A stretch of 64,000 nt of DNA from an uncultured Porphyromonadaceae bacterium. Its GTDB lineage: Bacteria > Bacteroidota > Bacteroidia > Bacteroidales > Muribaculaceae. The notes below the pieces were generated by a model. The model had not been told where the DNA came from, did no database searches, and was given only the letters and a program-made list of their open reading frames with translations. Shown in pieces: positions 16,384 to 24,894 of the stretch. The position numbers and the translations under genes were made by a program. Location of the stretch: assembly GCA_902461565.1 (NCBI GenBank), contig CABPYL010000006.1:1-64000 (forward strand), read 5' to 3'. Position 1 is the first letter of the stretch. Every line of letters begins with the position of its first letter.

Positions 16384-17523
16384 ATGTCTGTACACGTTCA
16401 CCCTATCTCCACCGACAGCGACCAGCTGCGACAGTACATTCAGTTTCAAATAGACCTTTACGACGGCAATCCATGTTATGTGCCCCCGCTGTTCTCCGAA
16501 CAGATGGGTACCCTGAAACCGGAGTCCAACCCCGCTTTCGATTTTTGCGAGGCTCAGTCTTTCATGGCTTTCCGCAACGGAGACCCCGTAGGTTGCATAA
16601 CAGCTATAGAGAATAAGGCCGCCAACGAAAAAACGGGACATCGGCAGGTGCGCTTCGGCTATATGGATTTTATTGACGACGCCGAGGTTGTAGACGCCCT
16701 TATGGAGGCTGTTGCCGACTGGGGCCGCGCACGCGGCCTCGAAGAGATGGTTGGTCCCGTTGGATTTACCGATATGGACCCCGAGGGGATGCTTATAGAA
16801 GGCTTCGACGAAATGGGCACGCAGGCTACAATATACAACTATCCGTACTACATGAAGCACATGGAGCGTCTCGGGTTCCGCAAGGACGCCGACTGGATAG
16901 AGTACCGTATCGCCGTGCCGGATGCCGTGCCGGAGAAGCACGAACGCATCGCCGAGATTGTGAGGCGTAAATATCAGCTGTCCGTAAAAAAATATACTTC
17001 ACGCAAGAAAATAGCCGCCGACTACGGTAAGGCGATTTTCGAACTCGTGAACGAGGCATACAGCGACCTCTACGGATTTGTGCCACTTACCGAACGTCAG
17101 ATAAACCACTACATAGACCTATATTTGGGTGTGCTCAGGTTAGAGGATGTGTGCCTTATCGTTGACAAGGACGATAAACTTGTGGCGCTGGGCATATCGA
17201 TGCCGTCGCTGTCGCAGGCTTTGCGCAAAAGCAAGGGCAAGATGCTGCCTTTCGGTTGGTATCATCTGCTGCGCGCCATTTCCGGCCACACCGATGTGGT
17301 TGATCTGCTGCTTATCGCTGTCAAGCCCGAATATCAGGGTAAGGGTGTTAACGCCCTGCTGTTCTGCGACCTTATCAAATCCTACTGTAAAAACGGTTAT
17401 AAATTTGCCGAAAGCAACGTGGAACTGGAGAACAACGGCAACGTGCAGAAACAGTGGGAATATTTCGAACGCCGCCAGCATCGCCGCCGCCGCGCCTGGG
17501 TAAAGGAGATACCTGCTGTATGA
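16384..17523 (+). CDS. GNAT-type N-acetyltransferase family protein
   Basis: 379 residues, longer than a single GNAT domain. The N-terminal half (about 1-180) contains FMAFRNGDPVGCITAIEN and a GPVGFTDMDPEGML stretch. The C-terminal half has the acetyl-CoA loop LLIAVKPEYQGKGVNALLF (about 306-325) after DKLVALGIS. This two-part layout is found in Bacteroidetes proteins of unknown substrate. The gene overlaps the downstream phosphatase by four bases (ATGA) and follows the pseudokinase, so the three may act together in signalling. Confidence 0.75.
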   Translation: MSVHVHPISTDSDQLRQYIQFQIDLYDGNPCYVPPLFSEQMGTLKPESNPAFDFCEAQSFMAFRNGDPVGCITAIENKAANEKTGHRQVRFGYMDFIDDAEVVDALMEAVADWGRARGLEEMVGPVGFTDMDPEGMLIEGFDEMGTQATIYNYPYYMKHMERLGFRKDADWIEYRIAVPDAVPEKHERIAEIVRRKYQLSVKKYTSRKKIAADYGKAIFELVNEAYSDLYGFVPLTERQINHYIDLYLGVLRLEDVCLIVDKDDKLVALGISMPSLSQALRKSKGKMLPFGWYHLLRAISGHTDVVDLLLIAVKPEYQGKGVNALLFCDLIKSYCKNGYKFAESNVELENNGNVQKQWEYFERRQHRRRRAWVKEIPAV

Positions 17524-18032
17524 CGCCTGCTGCAAGTCGCCTTATAGAGAAACTGCGCCGCCAGCCTATGGTGCGTGTGCTTTTTATTTGCCTGGGCAAT
17601 ATATGCCGTTCTCCGGCCGCCGAGGGTGTTTTCCGTGCGGTGGTGGAGGACAGGGGGCTGGAGCATGCTTTCGAAATTGATTCCGCCGGCATAGGCGACT
17701 GGCATATAGGCGATCTGCCCGACCCGCGTATGCGCCGCCACGCCGCCGCACGCGGTTATAGCCTGACACACCATGCGCGTCAGGTGAAATCTTACGACTT
17801 CGAGCGCTTCGATATTATTATTGCTATGGACGAGAACAACCGTGCCGATTTACGCCGTCTGGCTCCTTCGCCCGACGACGAAGCCAAGATTGTGATGATG
17901 TCGGAGTTTTTTGCGCCGGATACCCACAGTACATGTGTGCCGGACCCATATTATGAAGGCGCCGAAGGCTTCGAACTTGTGCTGGACCTGCTTGAGTATT
18001 CCTGTTCGAGGCTCTGCGACGCCCTGAAATAA
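17520..18032 (+). CDS. Low-molecular-weight protein-tyrosine phosphatase
   Basis: 170 residues from the ATG at 17520, which overlaps the GNAT stop (ATGA) and has AGGAG about 11 bases upstream. An internal ATG at 17568 (MVRVLFICLGN) gives the more usual 154 residues, so the first 16 residues are uncertain. The P-loop is CLGNICRSP (C-x5-R) and the general-acid Asp is in VPDPYYEG near the end. It dephosphorylates phosphotyrosine; in capsule producers the target is often the BY-kinase, and one is encoded at 58385, although not adjacent. Confidence 0.92.
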   Translation: MTPAASRLIEKLRRQPMVRVLFICLGNICRSPAAEGVFRAVVEDRGLEHAFEIDSAGIGDWHIGDLPDPRMRRHAAARGYSLTHHARQVKSYDFERFDIIIAMDENNRADLRRLAPSPDDEAKIVMMSEFFAPDTHSTCVPDPYYEGAEGFELVLDLLEYSCSRLCDALK

Positions 18033-18045
18033 AGCGAATATAACT

Positions 18046-18960
18046 TCAGTTCATGTTTTCCTGTCGCCGGTAAGCCACGGGCGACATACCTGTGATGCGT
18101 TTGAACATACGCGAGAAGTGAGCCGGATATTCGAAGCCGAGCGAGTAGGCGATTTCAGCCACATCGTCATCGCCAGAGCGCAGGCGCTGTTTGGCTACGT
18201 CGATAAGCCGCAGGGCGATTAAATCTTTGGGAGAGGAGCCAGTTTCCTTGCGTATGAGGTCGCCGAAATATCCCGGCGAGAGGTTTGCTTTTTCGGCAAA
18301 GTAGGCAACACCGGGAATTGGACCGGCAGAGCGGTTTTCGTTGAAATATTCTTTGAGGCGTTTTTCGAATTCGGCCACAACCAGCGAATTCACTTTGTGG
18401 CGGGTGGTGAACTGACGGTCGTAGAACCGTTCCATATACTCCAGCAGCACCTGAATATTCACACAGATGATATCGGCCGAGTGGCGGTCTACGGCGTGAT
18501 CCAGTTCCTGATCTATTTTTTCGATACATTCGGTGAATTTGGCTCGTTCCTCTTCGGAAAGATGTACGGCTTCACTTTCCGCATAGCTGAAGAAGCTGTA
18601 TTTGTTCAGCCGCTCTGCCAGAGGAGTTCCGTACACCAGGTCGGGATGGAACAGAATGCCTATTACGTTGCGCGAGGCAGGATCCTCGGGCTGTCTTACG
18701 TCCACATCTACCTTTTGTCCGGGAGCGAAGCTCACTACGGTGCCTTCCTGATAGTCGTAGCTGCGGCGCCCGTAGCGCACTGTGCATGCCGATGAATTCT
18801 TAAGGAACAGCGCGTACAGGCCGTACGTAGCAGTGAAGTGCGTCAAAGTCCTTTCGGCATTTCTGAGATTCACAACCGTAACAAATGGGTGTCGGGTGGT
18901 GAAACCGTATAATTTGTTGTAGTTATCTACTGTGTCGAAATTGATTATTGCTCTTTCCAT
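18046..18960 (-). CDS. AraC family transcriptional regulator
   Basis: 304 residues from the ATG at 18960 (MERAIINFDTVDNYN); the frame extends nine codons upstream but a promoter box sits there. The N-terminal half is cupin-like (SYDYQEGTVVSFAPGQ). The C-terminal 100 residues contain the double helix-turn-helix: GVAYFAEKANLSPGYFGDLI and VAEIAYSLGFEYPAHFSRMF. Effector and targets are unknown. It is convergent with the phosphatase gene, with 13 bases between the stops. Its -7 box abuts the start codon, suggesting a leaderless mRNA. Confidence 0.93.
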   Translation of the reverse strand: MERAIINFDTVDNYNKLYGFTTRHPFVTVVNLRNAERTLTHFTATYGLYALFLKNSSACTVRYGRRSYDYQEGTVVSFAPGQKVDVDVRQPEDPASRNVIGILFHPDLVYGTPLAERLNKYSFFSYAESEAVHLSEEERAKFTECIEKIDQELDHAVDRHSADIICVNIQVLLEYMERFYDRQFTTRHKVNSLVVAEFEKRLKEYFNENRSAGPIPGVAYFAEKANLSPGYFGDLIRKETGSSPKDLIALRLIDVAKQRLRSGDDDVAEIAYSLGFEYPAHFSRMFKRITGMSPVAYRRQENMN

Positions 18961-18964
18961 GCTG

Positions 18965-18972
18965 CAAATATA
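18965..18972 (-). promoter_or_regulatory. Promoter -7 box touching the AraC start codon
   Basis: On the reverse strand this reads TATATTTG, a TAnnTTTG match ending only four bases before the ATG at 18960. The expected transcription start would fall at or next to the ATG. No TTTG at normal spacing is visible, so the call is tentative. Confidence 0.4.
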
Positions 18973-19019
18973 GCTGAAAAATGGCATCCGGAACTAAGCA
19001 GAGGCAAAAATGGTAACTA

Positions 19020-19037
19020 TTGCCGCAAAAGCGGCAA
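19020..19037 (-). terminator. Hairpin ending the recF-thioesterase operon
   Basis: TTGCCGC (19020-19026) and GCGGCAA (19031-19037) form a perfect 7-bp stem with a four-base loop, just after the thioesterase stop. On the reverse strand it is followed by a T-rich stretch after about 10 bases, so termination may be moderate. Confidence 0.55.
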
Positions 19038-19041
19038 ACCG

Positions 19042-19488
19042 TCAGACTTTGCGGGAGAAGTCGGTGTTTTCGTACTCGCCGATAAGTTTGCGCCAGTTGT
19101 CGTCTACCGTTTCGGGAACGCCGGTTTTCAGATTGATGTTCACCATAGTTGTGCGTGCGCGGCATTTCACATGGCCGTCGGTGTCGGCGATTTCCTGTTC
19201 GAGTACGAGCGATGTGTCGGCTATTTTGGTTATAGCTGTGGCGACAGTGAGATTATCGTCGATGTGGGCGGGTGCGAGATAGTCCACGTTTATATTCACA
19301 ATAACCGGCGCTGTGGGCGTGCTGCCGAAGGTACCTTCCATAAACTGGCGGAAGTAGGCGTATTTGCCTTGGTCGAGAAACTGTACGTAGACGGTATTGT
19401 TGAGGTGTCCGAACATGTCTACGTCGTTGAATCGTATCTGCACGGGCATGTGGTGGCGGTACTGTTTTTTGTTGTTGCTTTTCTGCAT
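19042..19488 (-). CDS. Acyl-CoA thioesterase (hotdog fold, YbgC/FadM-like)
   Basis: 148 residues. The signature RFNDVDMFGHLNNTVY (about 19-34) is the 4-hydroxybenzoyl-CoA thioesterase motif with its catalytic Asp; the rest follows the single-hotdog pattern (VIVNINVDYLAPAHIDDNLTV). It hydrolyses acyl-CoA or acyl-ACP thioesters in the cytoplasm. It is the last gene of the operon with esterase, recF and DUF721; the functional link to recF is not obvious. Confidence 0.88.
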   Translation of the reverse strand: MQKSNNKKQYRHHMPVQIRFNDVDMFGHLNNTVYVQFLDQGKYAYFRQFMEGTFGSTPTAPVIVNINVDYLAPAHIDDNLTVATAITKIADTSLVLEQEIADTDGHVKCRARTTMVNINLKTGVPETVDDNWRKLIGEYENTDFSRKV

Positions 19489-19491
19489 TGG

Positions 19492-19782
19492 TCAATGAAA
19501 AATTATGTTGTCGATGGCATTTTCACCGGCGGCATTGTTGAACTGTCTTACCAAAGCCTCGCGCATGTACCCGAGCTGTTCCTTCAGCGAGGCCGACTGC
19601 AGGTACACATGCAGCTGGCGCCCTTCGACGCGCAGCGACGTGGTATATGAACTGATATGTCTGCCCACCACTTCGGGCCAGAGCGAGGCAAGATACTGGC
19701 GGCGTGTTTCCGGATCGGCGGCCACGCGCTGGCGCATCATATCTATGATAGAGCCGAGGCGGAGAGGTTCCGAGCGTTTCAT
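19492..19782 (-). CDS. DUF721 (DciA-like) small protein
   Basis: 96 residues: an N-terminal helix, then LWPEVVGRHISSYTTSLRVEGRQLHVYLQS and ASLKEQLGYMREALVRQFN, the typical DUF721 pattern. DciA-type members help load the replicative helicase; this short Bacteroidetes form is usually encoded beside recF, as here. Its start overlaps the recF stop by four bases. A helicase-loading role is inferred from family and neighbourhood. Confidence 0.85.
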   Translation of the reverse strand: MKRSEPLRLGSIIDMMRQRVAADPETRRQYLASLWPEVVGRHISSYTTSLRVEGRQLHVYLQSASLKEQLGYMREALVRQFNNAAGENAIDNIIFH

Positions 19783-20891
19783 GCCTGTATGGATGTGAAC
19801 ACCCCGCGCTCCACTCCCCAGATTCCGTAGCTGTCGGACTGCCGGAGGTTCGCTACGGTTTCGTCGAGGTGGCGCCGGTTGGTATCGGTTATGAAAATCT
19901 GGCCGAAGGATTCCGAGGAGCTTACCAGGCCGATAATCCGCTCCACTCGACCGGCGTCGAGTTTGTCGAAAATATCGTCGAGCAGCAGCAGTGGCCGTAT
20001 GCCAAGCGATTTGCGCAGCAGGTCGTACTGTGCGAAACGCAGCGCGGTTGTAAACGTCTTGCTCTGTCCCTGGGAAGCGCTCCGACGCACGGGCATATCA
20101 TTTACGGTGAAAACAATGTCGTCGCGGTGCGGTCCGGAGGCCGTATGGCCCAGGGCGGTGTCGCGTCGGCGCATTGCAGCCAGATGCTCGGCCAGACCTC
20201 CGCGGTCGCTGTAGTCGGTAGAGGAATATGTCATTGCGGCAAAGTCCTCGCCGCCGGCAATAGTGTTGAAATATGGTGTAAAAATTTCTTGTAGCTCGCC
20301 GACGGTGGCTTTGCGGCACTCGGCGATGTAGCCGCCGTTCATTTCCATCTGTATCTCCAGGGCCTCGAACAGGCTGGTGTCGTTGCTTTCGTCCCGCAAC
20401 AGGCGGTTGCGCTGTTCCAGGGCGGCGTTGTAGCGCACGAGGGCATCGAAATAGCGGGCGTCGCGCTGCGATATAATCTGGTCGATAAAGCGTCGGCGGT
20501 CGGCGGGCTCGCCGGCAGTGAGGTCCATATCGGACGGCGACAGAAGTACTACCGGAAACAAGCCGAGGTGTTCGGCCAGGCGCTGATATGCTTTGCCGGA
20601 ACGTTTGAAAACCTTGCGCTGACCGGGCTTGAGAACCACGCTGACTTCCTCGTCGAGTCCGCGGCGGAAGTATTTGCCTCGCATGGTGGCGAACTGGGCC
20701 CCGCGCCGCACCATCATACCATCGGCAGCGCCGGTAAAACTGCGGCACAGACTCATGAAATAGAGTGCATCCAGCAGATTGCTCTTTCCCATGCCGTTGT
20801 TGCCCAAGAAGCAGTTTATTTTGGGCGACAGGTCCAGCCGGGCGCTTTCTATGTTTTTGAAGTCGGTTAGCTCGAGGTTTTTAAGTATCAT
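19779..20891 (-). CDS. recF: DNA replication and repair protein RecF
   Basis: 370 residues. Walker A GNNGMGKSN (about 30-38) follows NLELTDFKNIESARLDL; the SMC-like signature SASQGQSKTF is near residue 270 and Walker B LLLLDDIFDKLD near 305. Length and order match RecF, an ATPase that loads RecA at single-strand gaps. It sits in an operon with overlapping starts on both sides (esterase upstream, DUF721 downstream). It is not next to dnaA or dnaN here. Confidence 0.95.
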   Translation of the reverse strand: MILKNLELTDFKNIESARLDLSPKINCFLGNNGMGKSNLLDALYFMSLCRSFTGAADGMMVRRGAQFATMRGKYFRRGLDEEVSVVLKPGQRKVFKRSGKAYQRLAEHLGLFPVVLLSPSDMDLTAGEPADRRRFIDQIISQRDARYFDALVRYNAALEQRNRLLRDESNDTSLFEALEIQMEMNGGYIAECRKATVGELQEIFTPYFNTIAGGEDFAAMTYSSTDYSDRGGLAEHLAAMRRRDTALGHTASGPHRDDIVFTVNDMPVRRSASQGQSKTFTTALRFAQYDLLRKSLGIRPLLLLDDIFDKLDAGRVERIIGLVSSSESFGQIFITDTNRRHLDETVANLRQSDSYGIWGVERGVFTSIQA

Positions 20892-21694
20892 TTTTTGTTG
20901 AAAGCTTCGTTGAAGAAAAGAAGCTGGTATATTATTGCGTTTTTCCAGTATGCAAAAGAATGGCCGCCGGGGCGCGATGTGTAGTCGTGTGGCACTTTTT
21001 CGGCAAGGAGTGCTTTGTGTAGATTTTCGTTTACCCCGGCGAAGAAATCGTCGGAACCGCAGTCGAGGCTTATGTTCAGCTTGCCTTCCTTAAGTTGCGG
21101 TACCAGGTTTGCCACGGTGTGGCTCTCCCATCGCTGCGTGTATTTGTCCTTGTCGCCGAGCCATGTGCTCATTTTCCATTTGTTGGGGAAGGGACGGACG
21201 TCTACGCCACCGCTTATCGCCGCCGCCGAACCGAAGAGGTCGGGATGGTTTCCGGCGAGCCACATAGCTCCGTGTCCGCCCATGCTGAGGCCCGCCACAG
21301 CGCGTTTGTCGCGGTCGGATATGGTGGGATAATTCTTGTCTACGTATGGTACTAAGGTCTTGGTGATGAAACTTTCCATCTGCATTTTTTTGTCTTCGGG
21401 CGAATCCCAGTACCAGGAATCCATGCCAGACGGCAAAACAAGAACCATGCCATAGAGGTCGGCGTATTTGCCAAGGTCGGGACGGATTCGTGTCCATTGG
21501 CTGTAGTCGCCGCCGAAACCGTTGAGCAGATAAACCGATGGGCATTTCTGTGTTCGGGCGGCATCGGGCACAATCACGACAACGCTGTCGGGCTGCGGGA
21601 GGTATGCCGATTTTACGGATATGGTGTCGGTGCTGAATGCCGAAGCGCCGATGGCGGCGATACCGGCGAGGAAGGCGGTGATGAGTTTTTTCAT
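20888..21694 (-). CDS. Secreted esterase (alpha/beta hydrolase, CE1/esterase-D type)
   Basis: 268 residues with a signal peptide (MKKLITAFLAGIAAIGASAF). The nucleophile elbow is AGLSMGGHGAM (Ser about residue 138), with a DCGSDDFF acid region and a late His in RPGGHSFAYW, so the triad is complete. Relatives include feruloyl and acetyl-xylan esterases and S-formylglutathione hydrolases. With export to the periplasm, deacylation of a glycan or peptide is likely, but the substrate is unknown. It lies 23 bases after the LPS-kinase-like gene and overlaps recF. Confidence 0.88.
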   Translation of the reverse strand: MKKLITAFLAGIAAIGASAFSTDTISVKSAYLPQPDSVVVIVPDAARTQKCPSVYLLNGFGGDYSQWTRIRPDLGKYADLYGMVLVLPSGMDSWYWDSPEDKKMQMESFITKTLVPYVDKNYPTISDRDKRAVAGLSMGGHGAMWLAGNHPDLFGSAAAISGGVDVRPFPNKWKMSTWLGDKDKYTQRWESHTVANLVPQLKEGKLNISLDCGSDDFFAGVNENLHKALLAEKVPHDYTSRPGGHSFAYWKNAIIYQLLFFNEAFNKK

Positions 21695-21717
21695 GATTTA
21701 CAGTATAGTCGTTTGTA

Positions 21718-22464
21718 TTATTCGATTTTGGCGTCGTAGCCTATATCCGACGGATTGTCGAACGCGCTCATGTATTTACGGCGTCCTTCGTTTATCCATT
21801 TCAGGCACTCGGCAGGGTCGGCGCCACGCGCCTGGGCGTATGCCTTGGCAAGAATGCGGAAGAAATCGGGCTGTCCCCACAGTCGGGCGAAGTTGAGGCA
21901 CCCGCGGCGCACGTCCACTGAGCGGAACTGCATCCGGTTTATGTCGATAAGGGAGAAGCGCCACTTGCCGTCGAGCTTGTCGTAGAGCACGTTGCCGGGG
22001 GAAAGGTCTTTATGTAATATTCCGGCCTGGTGCACAGCGGCCATGTATCTTCCAAAGGCTTCGATGAACCCGCGGTTGCTTTCGGCATCTTCCTCGCCGA
22101 AATGGTACATCATGTTTGGATAAGGACATTGCATGCTGACGAAATATGAATCTGATATCATTCCGCAGCTGTTTTCCTGAATGTAGGCAATAGGCTCGGG
22201 CGTTTCTATGCCATGTCGCAGCAACCGTGCCGCATACTGATATGCCCGCAGGCCTTTGGGCTTGCGGATAAAACTGTATATAAATCGGTTTATTGGTATG
22301 GGTTGTCTGTATTTTTTTACATTTACCTCGGTGCCTTCGATATTGAAAACCTTTATTTTGTTGCGCCCGTCGTGAATCATTCTTCCTTCTCCGCCGAAGT
22401 GCGCCGGAAGCTCCTCAATGAAGCTCCTGAGATGCTCGAAACTGGGATTGACGATAATCTTCAT
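21718..22464 (-). CDS. Lipopolysaccharide kinase-like protein (Kdo/WaaP family)
   Basis: 248 residues from the ATG at 22464 (MKIIVNPSFEHLRSF). The small-kinase fold has Lys in VNVKKYRQP, a complete catalytic loop AGILHKDLSPGNVLY (about 156-170) and metal motif SLIDINRM. Unlike the pseudokinase at 15585, all key residues are present. Such enzymes phosphorylate Kdo or heptose of the LPS core. The gene starts a run of five reverse-strand genes ending with the thioesterase. Confidence 0.85.
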   Translation of the reverse strand: MKIIVNPSFEHLRSFIEELPAHFGGEGRMIHDGRNKIKVFNIEGTEVNVKKYRQPIPINRFIYSFIRKPKGLRAYQYAARLLRHGIETPEPIAYIQENSCGMISDSYFVSMQCPYPNMMYHFGEEDAESNRGFIEAFGRYMAAVHQAGILHKDLSPGNVLYDKLDGKWRFSLIDINRMQFRSVDVRRGCLNFARLWGQPDFFRILAKAYAQARGADPAECLKWINEGRRKYMSAFDNPSDIGYDAKIE

Positions 22465-22488
22465 GATTGCGCGTATGGTATGCCACCA

Positions 22489-22496
22489 CAAAATTA
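22489..22496 (-). promoter_or_regulatory. Promoter -7 box of the LPS-kinase to thioesterase operon
   Basis: Reverse-strand TAATTTTG matches TAnnTTTG, 25 bases before the ATG at 22464. No consensus -33 box at the standard spacing. Confidence 0.5.
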
Positions 22497-22538
22497 CGCA
22501 ATTTTTTGTTCATTGCCTTGTCCCCTGGCAAAAGATTG

Positions 22539-22856
22539 TCAGCTAAGGCCGATTTTGAGTACGATGAGATAGGCAGACACGACAACAATAAGCACCAGTG
22601 CGGCGATTATAGCAGTTATGGCCATTCGTTTGGTAGAAATTTTAGTGCGTGGAATGGATACGAAGCCGGATATTACCGCAAGCAGGGCTACGGTGAGCGC
22701 CGCATAGCCGTTGAACCATAGCAGAGCCGCCCACGCCATCAGTGCGAGCATCAGTGCCACCCAAGCCATTGCCGAACTGCGTCGGGGTGTTTCCTGTGGC
22801 GTTTCGGTAGGTTCGGACGCGGCTGTAATGTCTTTATTCTTAGTGATGTTGTCCAT
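22539..22856 (-). CDS. Small membrane protein of unknown function
   Basis: 105 residues. A hydrophilic, Thr/Glu/Pro-rich N-terminus (about 1-28) is followed by three closely spaced hydrophobic stretches (about 29-47, 50-66 and 77-103) with a basic loop (PRTKISTKRM) before the last. The pattern resembles DUF4190-like small membrane proteins but I cannot assign it. It is transcribed alone from a -7 box at 22890-22897. Confidence 0.7.
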   Translation of the reverse strand: MDNITKNKDITAASEPTETPQETPRRSSAMAWVALMLALMAWAALLWFNGYAALTVALLAVISGFVSIPRTKISTKRMAITAIIAALVLIVVVSAYLIVLKIGLS

Positions 22857-22889
22857 CTTCTTTTCTGATTATAAACAAATTGAATAGTG

Positions 22890-22897
22890 CAAAGTTA
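22890..22897 (-). promoter_or_regulatory. Promoter -7 box of the small membrane protein gene
   Basis: Reverse-strand TAACTTTG, 33 bases before the ATG at 22856. The remaining 22898-23130 is AT-rich and shows no gene; a near-match TTACTTTG at 23134-23141 on the forward strand probably drives acpP. Confidence 0.6.
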
Positions 22898-23185
22898 ATC
22901 ATTTGCAACGATATATTGTATAAATATGACAAATAATGTAAAGAAAAGTTTAATACAATATTAGTTATATTCTAAAAAATCGGAGGAGGTGCCTGAATTA
23001 CAGCCCGTTTAACATTTTTTGGCATAATAGTAAAATTGGATTAAACAACTGATATATAGTGCAATGCGCTGATAATTTCCCCGAAGGTGCAACTCGAATA
23101 AAAGAAAAATTTCCGTATCTGAGAGAAAATTACTTACTTTGCAAACTGAAATTCGAAATTTATTAATCTCACAAATATTACAATC

Positions 23186-23419
23186 ATGTCAGAAATTGCA
23201 GACCGCGTAAAAGACATCGTAGTTGAGAAGCTCGGTGTAGATCCCGAAAAAGTAACTCCCGAAGCAGCATTTACAACCGACCTTGCCGCTGATTCGCTTG
23301 ATACAGTGGAACTTATCATGGACTTTGAAAAGGAATTCGGTATCACAATTCCCGACGAAGAAGCTGAAAAGATCAAAACAGTAGGCGACGCTATCGCTTT
23401 TGTTGAAGCCAACGCTTAA
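23186..23419 (+). CDS. acpP: Acyl carrier protein
   Basis: 77 residues, acidic and helical. The phosphopantetheine Ser is in ADSLDTVELIMDFEKEFG (about Ser37). It carries fatty-acyl chains in type II fatty-acid synthesis. It is followed by a strong hairpin terminator at 23448-23486 and then by fabF, its usual operon partner. Confidence 0.97.
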   Translation: MSEIADRVKDIVVEKLGVDPEKVTPEAAFTTDLAADSLDTVELIMDFEKEFGITIPDEEAEKIKTVGDAIAFVEANA

Positions 23420-23447
23420 AAGATTTTTTCGCGTCAGCACAATACAG

Positions 23448-23486
23448 CCGCCGCGAGTTCCGCAAGGAATGCACGCGGCGGTTTTT
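23448..23486 (+). terminator. Strong terminator between acpP and fabF
   Basis: CCGCCGCG (23448-23455) pairs with CGCGGCGG (23474-23481), with an inner TTCC-GCAA-GGAA stem-loop, followed by TTTTT. It is stronger than any other stem in the region yet lies between two genes normally co-transcribed, so read-through or a new promoter must serve fabF. Confidence 0.85.
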
Positions 23487-23545
23487 AATATTTTCGCCCC
23501 GGGGATTTCTCCCCTCTCTGAAACAGTTTAGCCACATTTGTATAT

Positions 23546-24817
23546 ATGGAACTTAAAAGAGTAGTAGTGACCGGTCTGGGTACGATCAATCCGTTGGGTA
23601 ACGACGTGGACACCACATGGAAAAACGCCGTTGCCGGTGTCAGTGGTGCAGGACCTATCACACACTTCGACGCAAGTCTGTTCAAAACAAAATTTGCCTG
23701 CGAAGTTAAAGGCTATAATGCCGAAGACCACTTTGACCGCCGCAAGGCCCGTCAGCTCGACTTGTATGCACAATATGCCCTTGTGGCTGCCCGTCAGGCT
23801 GTTGCCGACTCCGGTCTGGAAACAGCTCCCGAAGGCACGGTAAACAAAGACCGTGTAGGTGTAATTGTTGCAGCCGGTATCGGCGGTCTCCACACGTTCG
23901 AGGAGGAAGCCGGTTACTACGCAATGAACGCCGACAAGGGACCCAAATACAATCCTTTCTTCATTCCCAAGATGATTGCCGACATCGCTTCCGGCCATAT
24001 CTCGATGGAATACGGCTACCACGGTCCCAACTATGGCGTAGTTTCGGCCTGCGCGTCGTCCAACAACGCAATTATCGACGCTTTCAACTTTATCCGTCTC
24101 GGCAAAGCCGACGCAATCCTTACCGGTGGTGCCGAAGCAGCTATCTTCCCTGCCGGTGTGGGCGGTTTCAATTCCATGCACGCTCTTTCCACCCGTAACG
24201 ACAGCCCCCAGACAGCATCGCGCCCCTTCAGCGGCAGCCGCGACGGCTTTGTGATGGGCGAGGGTTCGGCAGTGCTCGTGCTCGAGGAACTTGAACACGC
24301 ACTTGCACGCGGAGCAAAGATTTACTGCGAGGTAGCTGGCGGCGGTCTCAGCGCCGACGCATACCACATCACCGCAACACATCCCGAAGGCCTCGGCGCC
24401 ATCCTTGCAATGCAGGGTGCGCTCGACGATGCCGGCATGAAGCCTGAGGATATCGACTATATAAACGTTCACGGCACATCCACTCCTGTAGGCGACGTTT
24501 CCGAGGTTAAGGCTATCGTGAAGCTCTTCGGCGATCACGCAAAGAAGCTCAATATCTCGTCCACCAAGTCCATGACCGGCCACCTGCTTGGCGCAACCGG
24601 CGCTATGGAGGCTCTATTCAGTGTTCTGGCAGTGCGCGACGATATTGTTCCTCCTACAATCAACCACGATGACGAGGACCTGGACGAGAACATCGACTAC
24701 TCTCTTAACTTTACATTCAACAAGGCACAGAAGCGTACCGTAAATGTAGCGCTGAGCAACGCCTTCGGTTTCGGCGGCCACAATGCCACCGTTATTGTAA
24801 AGAAATATCAGAAGTAA
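23546..24817 (+). CDS. fabF: Beta-ketoacyl-ACP synthase II
   Basis: 423 residues. The start MELKRVVVTGLGTINPLG is canonical. The active-site Cys is in VVSACASSNNA (about 168), and the two His are in INVHGTSTPVGD (about 307) and STKSMTGHLLGATGAMEA (about 345). The end GFGGHNATVIVKKY is typical. It condenses malonyl-ACP with acyl-ACP in chain elongation. It is expressed from read-through past the acpP terminator or from a weak promoter near 23520-23545. Confidence 0.97.
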   Translation: MELKRVVVTGLGTINPLGNDVDTTWKNAVAGVSGAGPITHFDASLFKTKFACEVKGYNAEDHFDRRKARQLDLYAQYALVAARQAVADSGLETAPEGTVNKDRVGVIVAAGIGGLHTFEEEAGYYAMNADKGPKYNPFFIPKMIADIASGHISMEYGYHGPNYGVVSACASSNNAIIDAFNFIRLGKADAILTGGAEAAIFPAGVGGFNSMHALSTRNDSPQTASRPFSGSRDGFVMGEGSAVLVLEELEHALARGAKIYCEVAGGGLSADAYHITATHPEGLGAILAMQGALDDAGMKPEDIDYINVHGTSTPVGDVSEVKAIVKLFGDHAKKLNISSTKSMTGHLLGATGAMEALFSVLAVRDDIVPPTINHDDEDLDENIDYSLNFTFNKAQKRTVNVALSNAFGFGGHNATVIVKKYQK

Positions 24818-24841
24818 GTCTTCCCGATTATTTAAACTTTT

Positions 24842-24882
24842 ACAGGAGTTGCATGCGCACGCGCAAGGCAGCTCCTGTTTTT
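24842..24882 (+). terminator. Terminator after fabF
   Basis: ACAGGAGTTGC (24842-24852) pairs with GCAGCTCCTGT (24868-24878) with one G-T pair, has an inner GCGC/GCGC stem, and runs into TTTTT. The next gene starts 12 bases later at 24895, so it needs read-through or a promoter overlapping the hairpin. Confidence 0.8.
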
Positions 24883-24894
24883 AATTTTACATCT

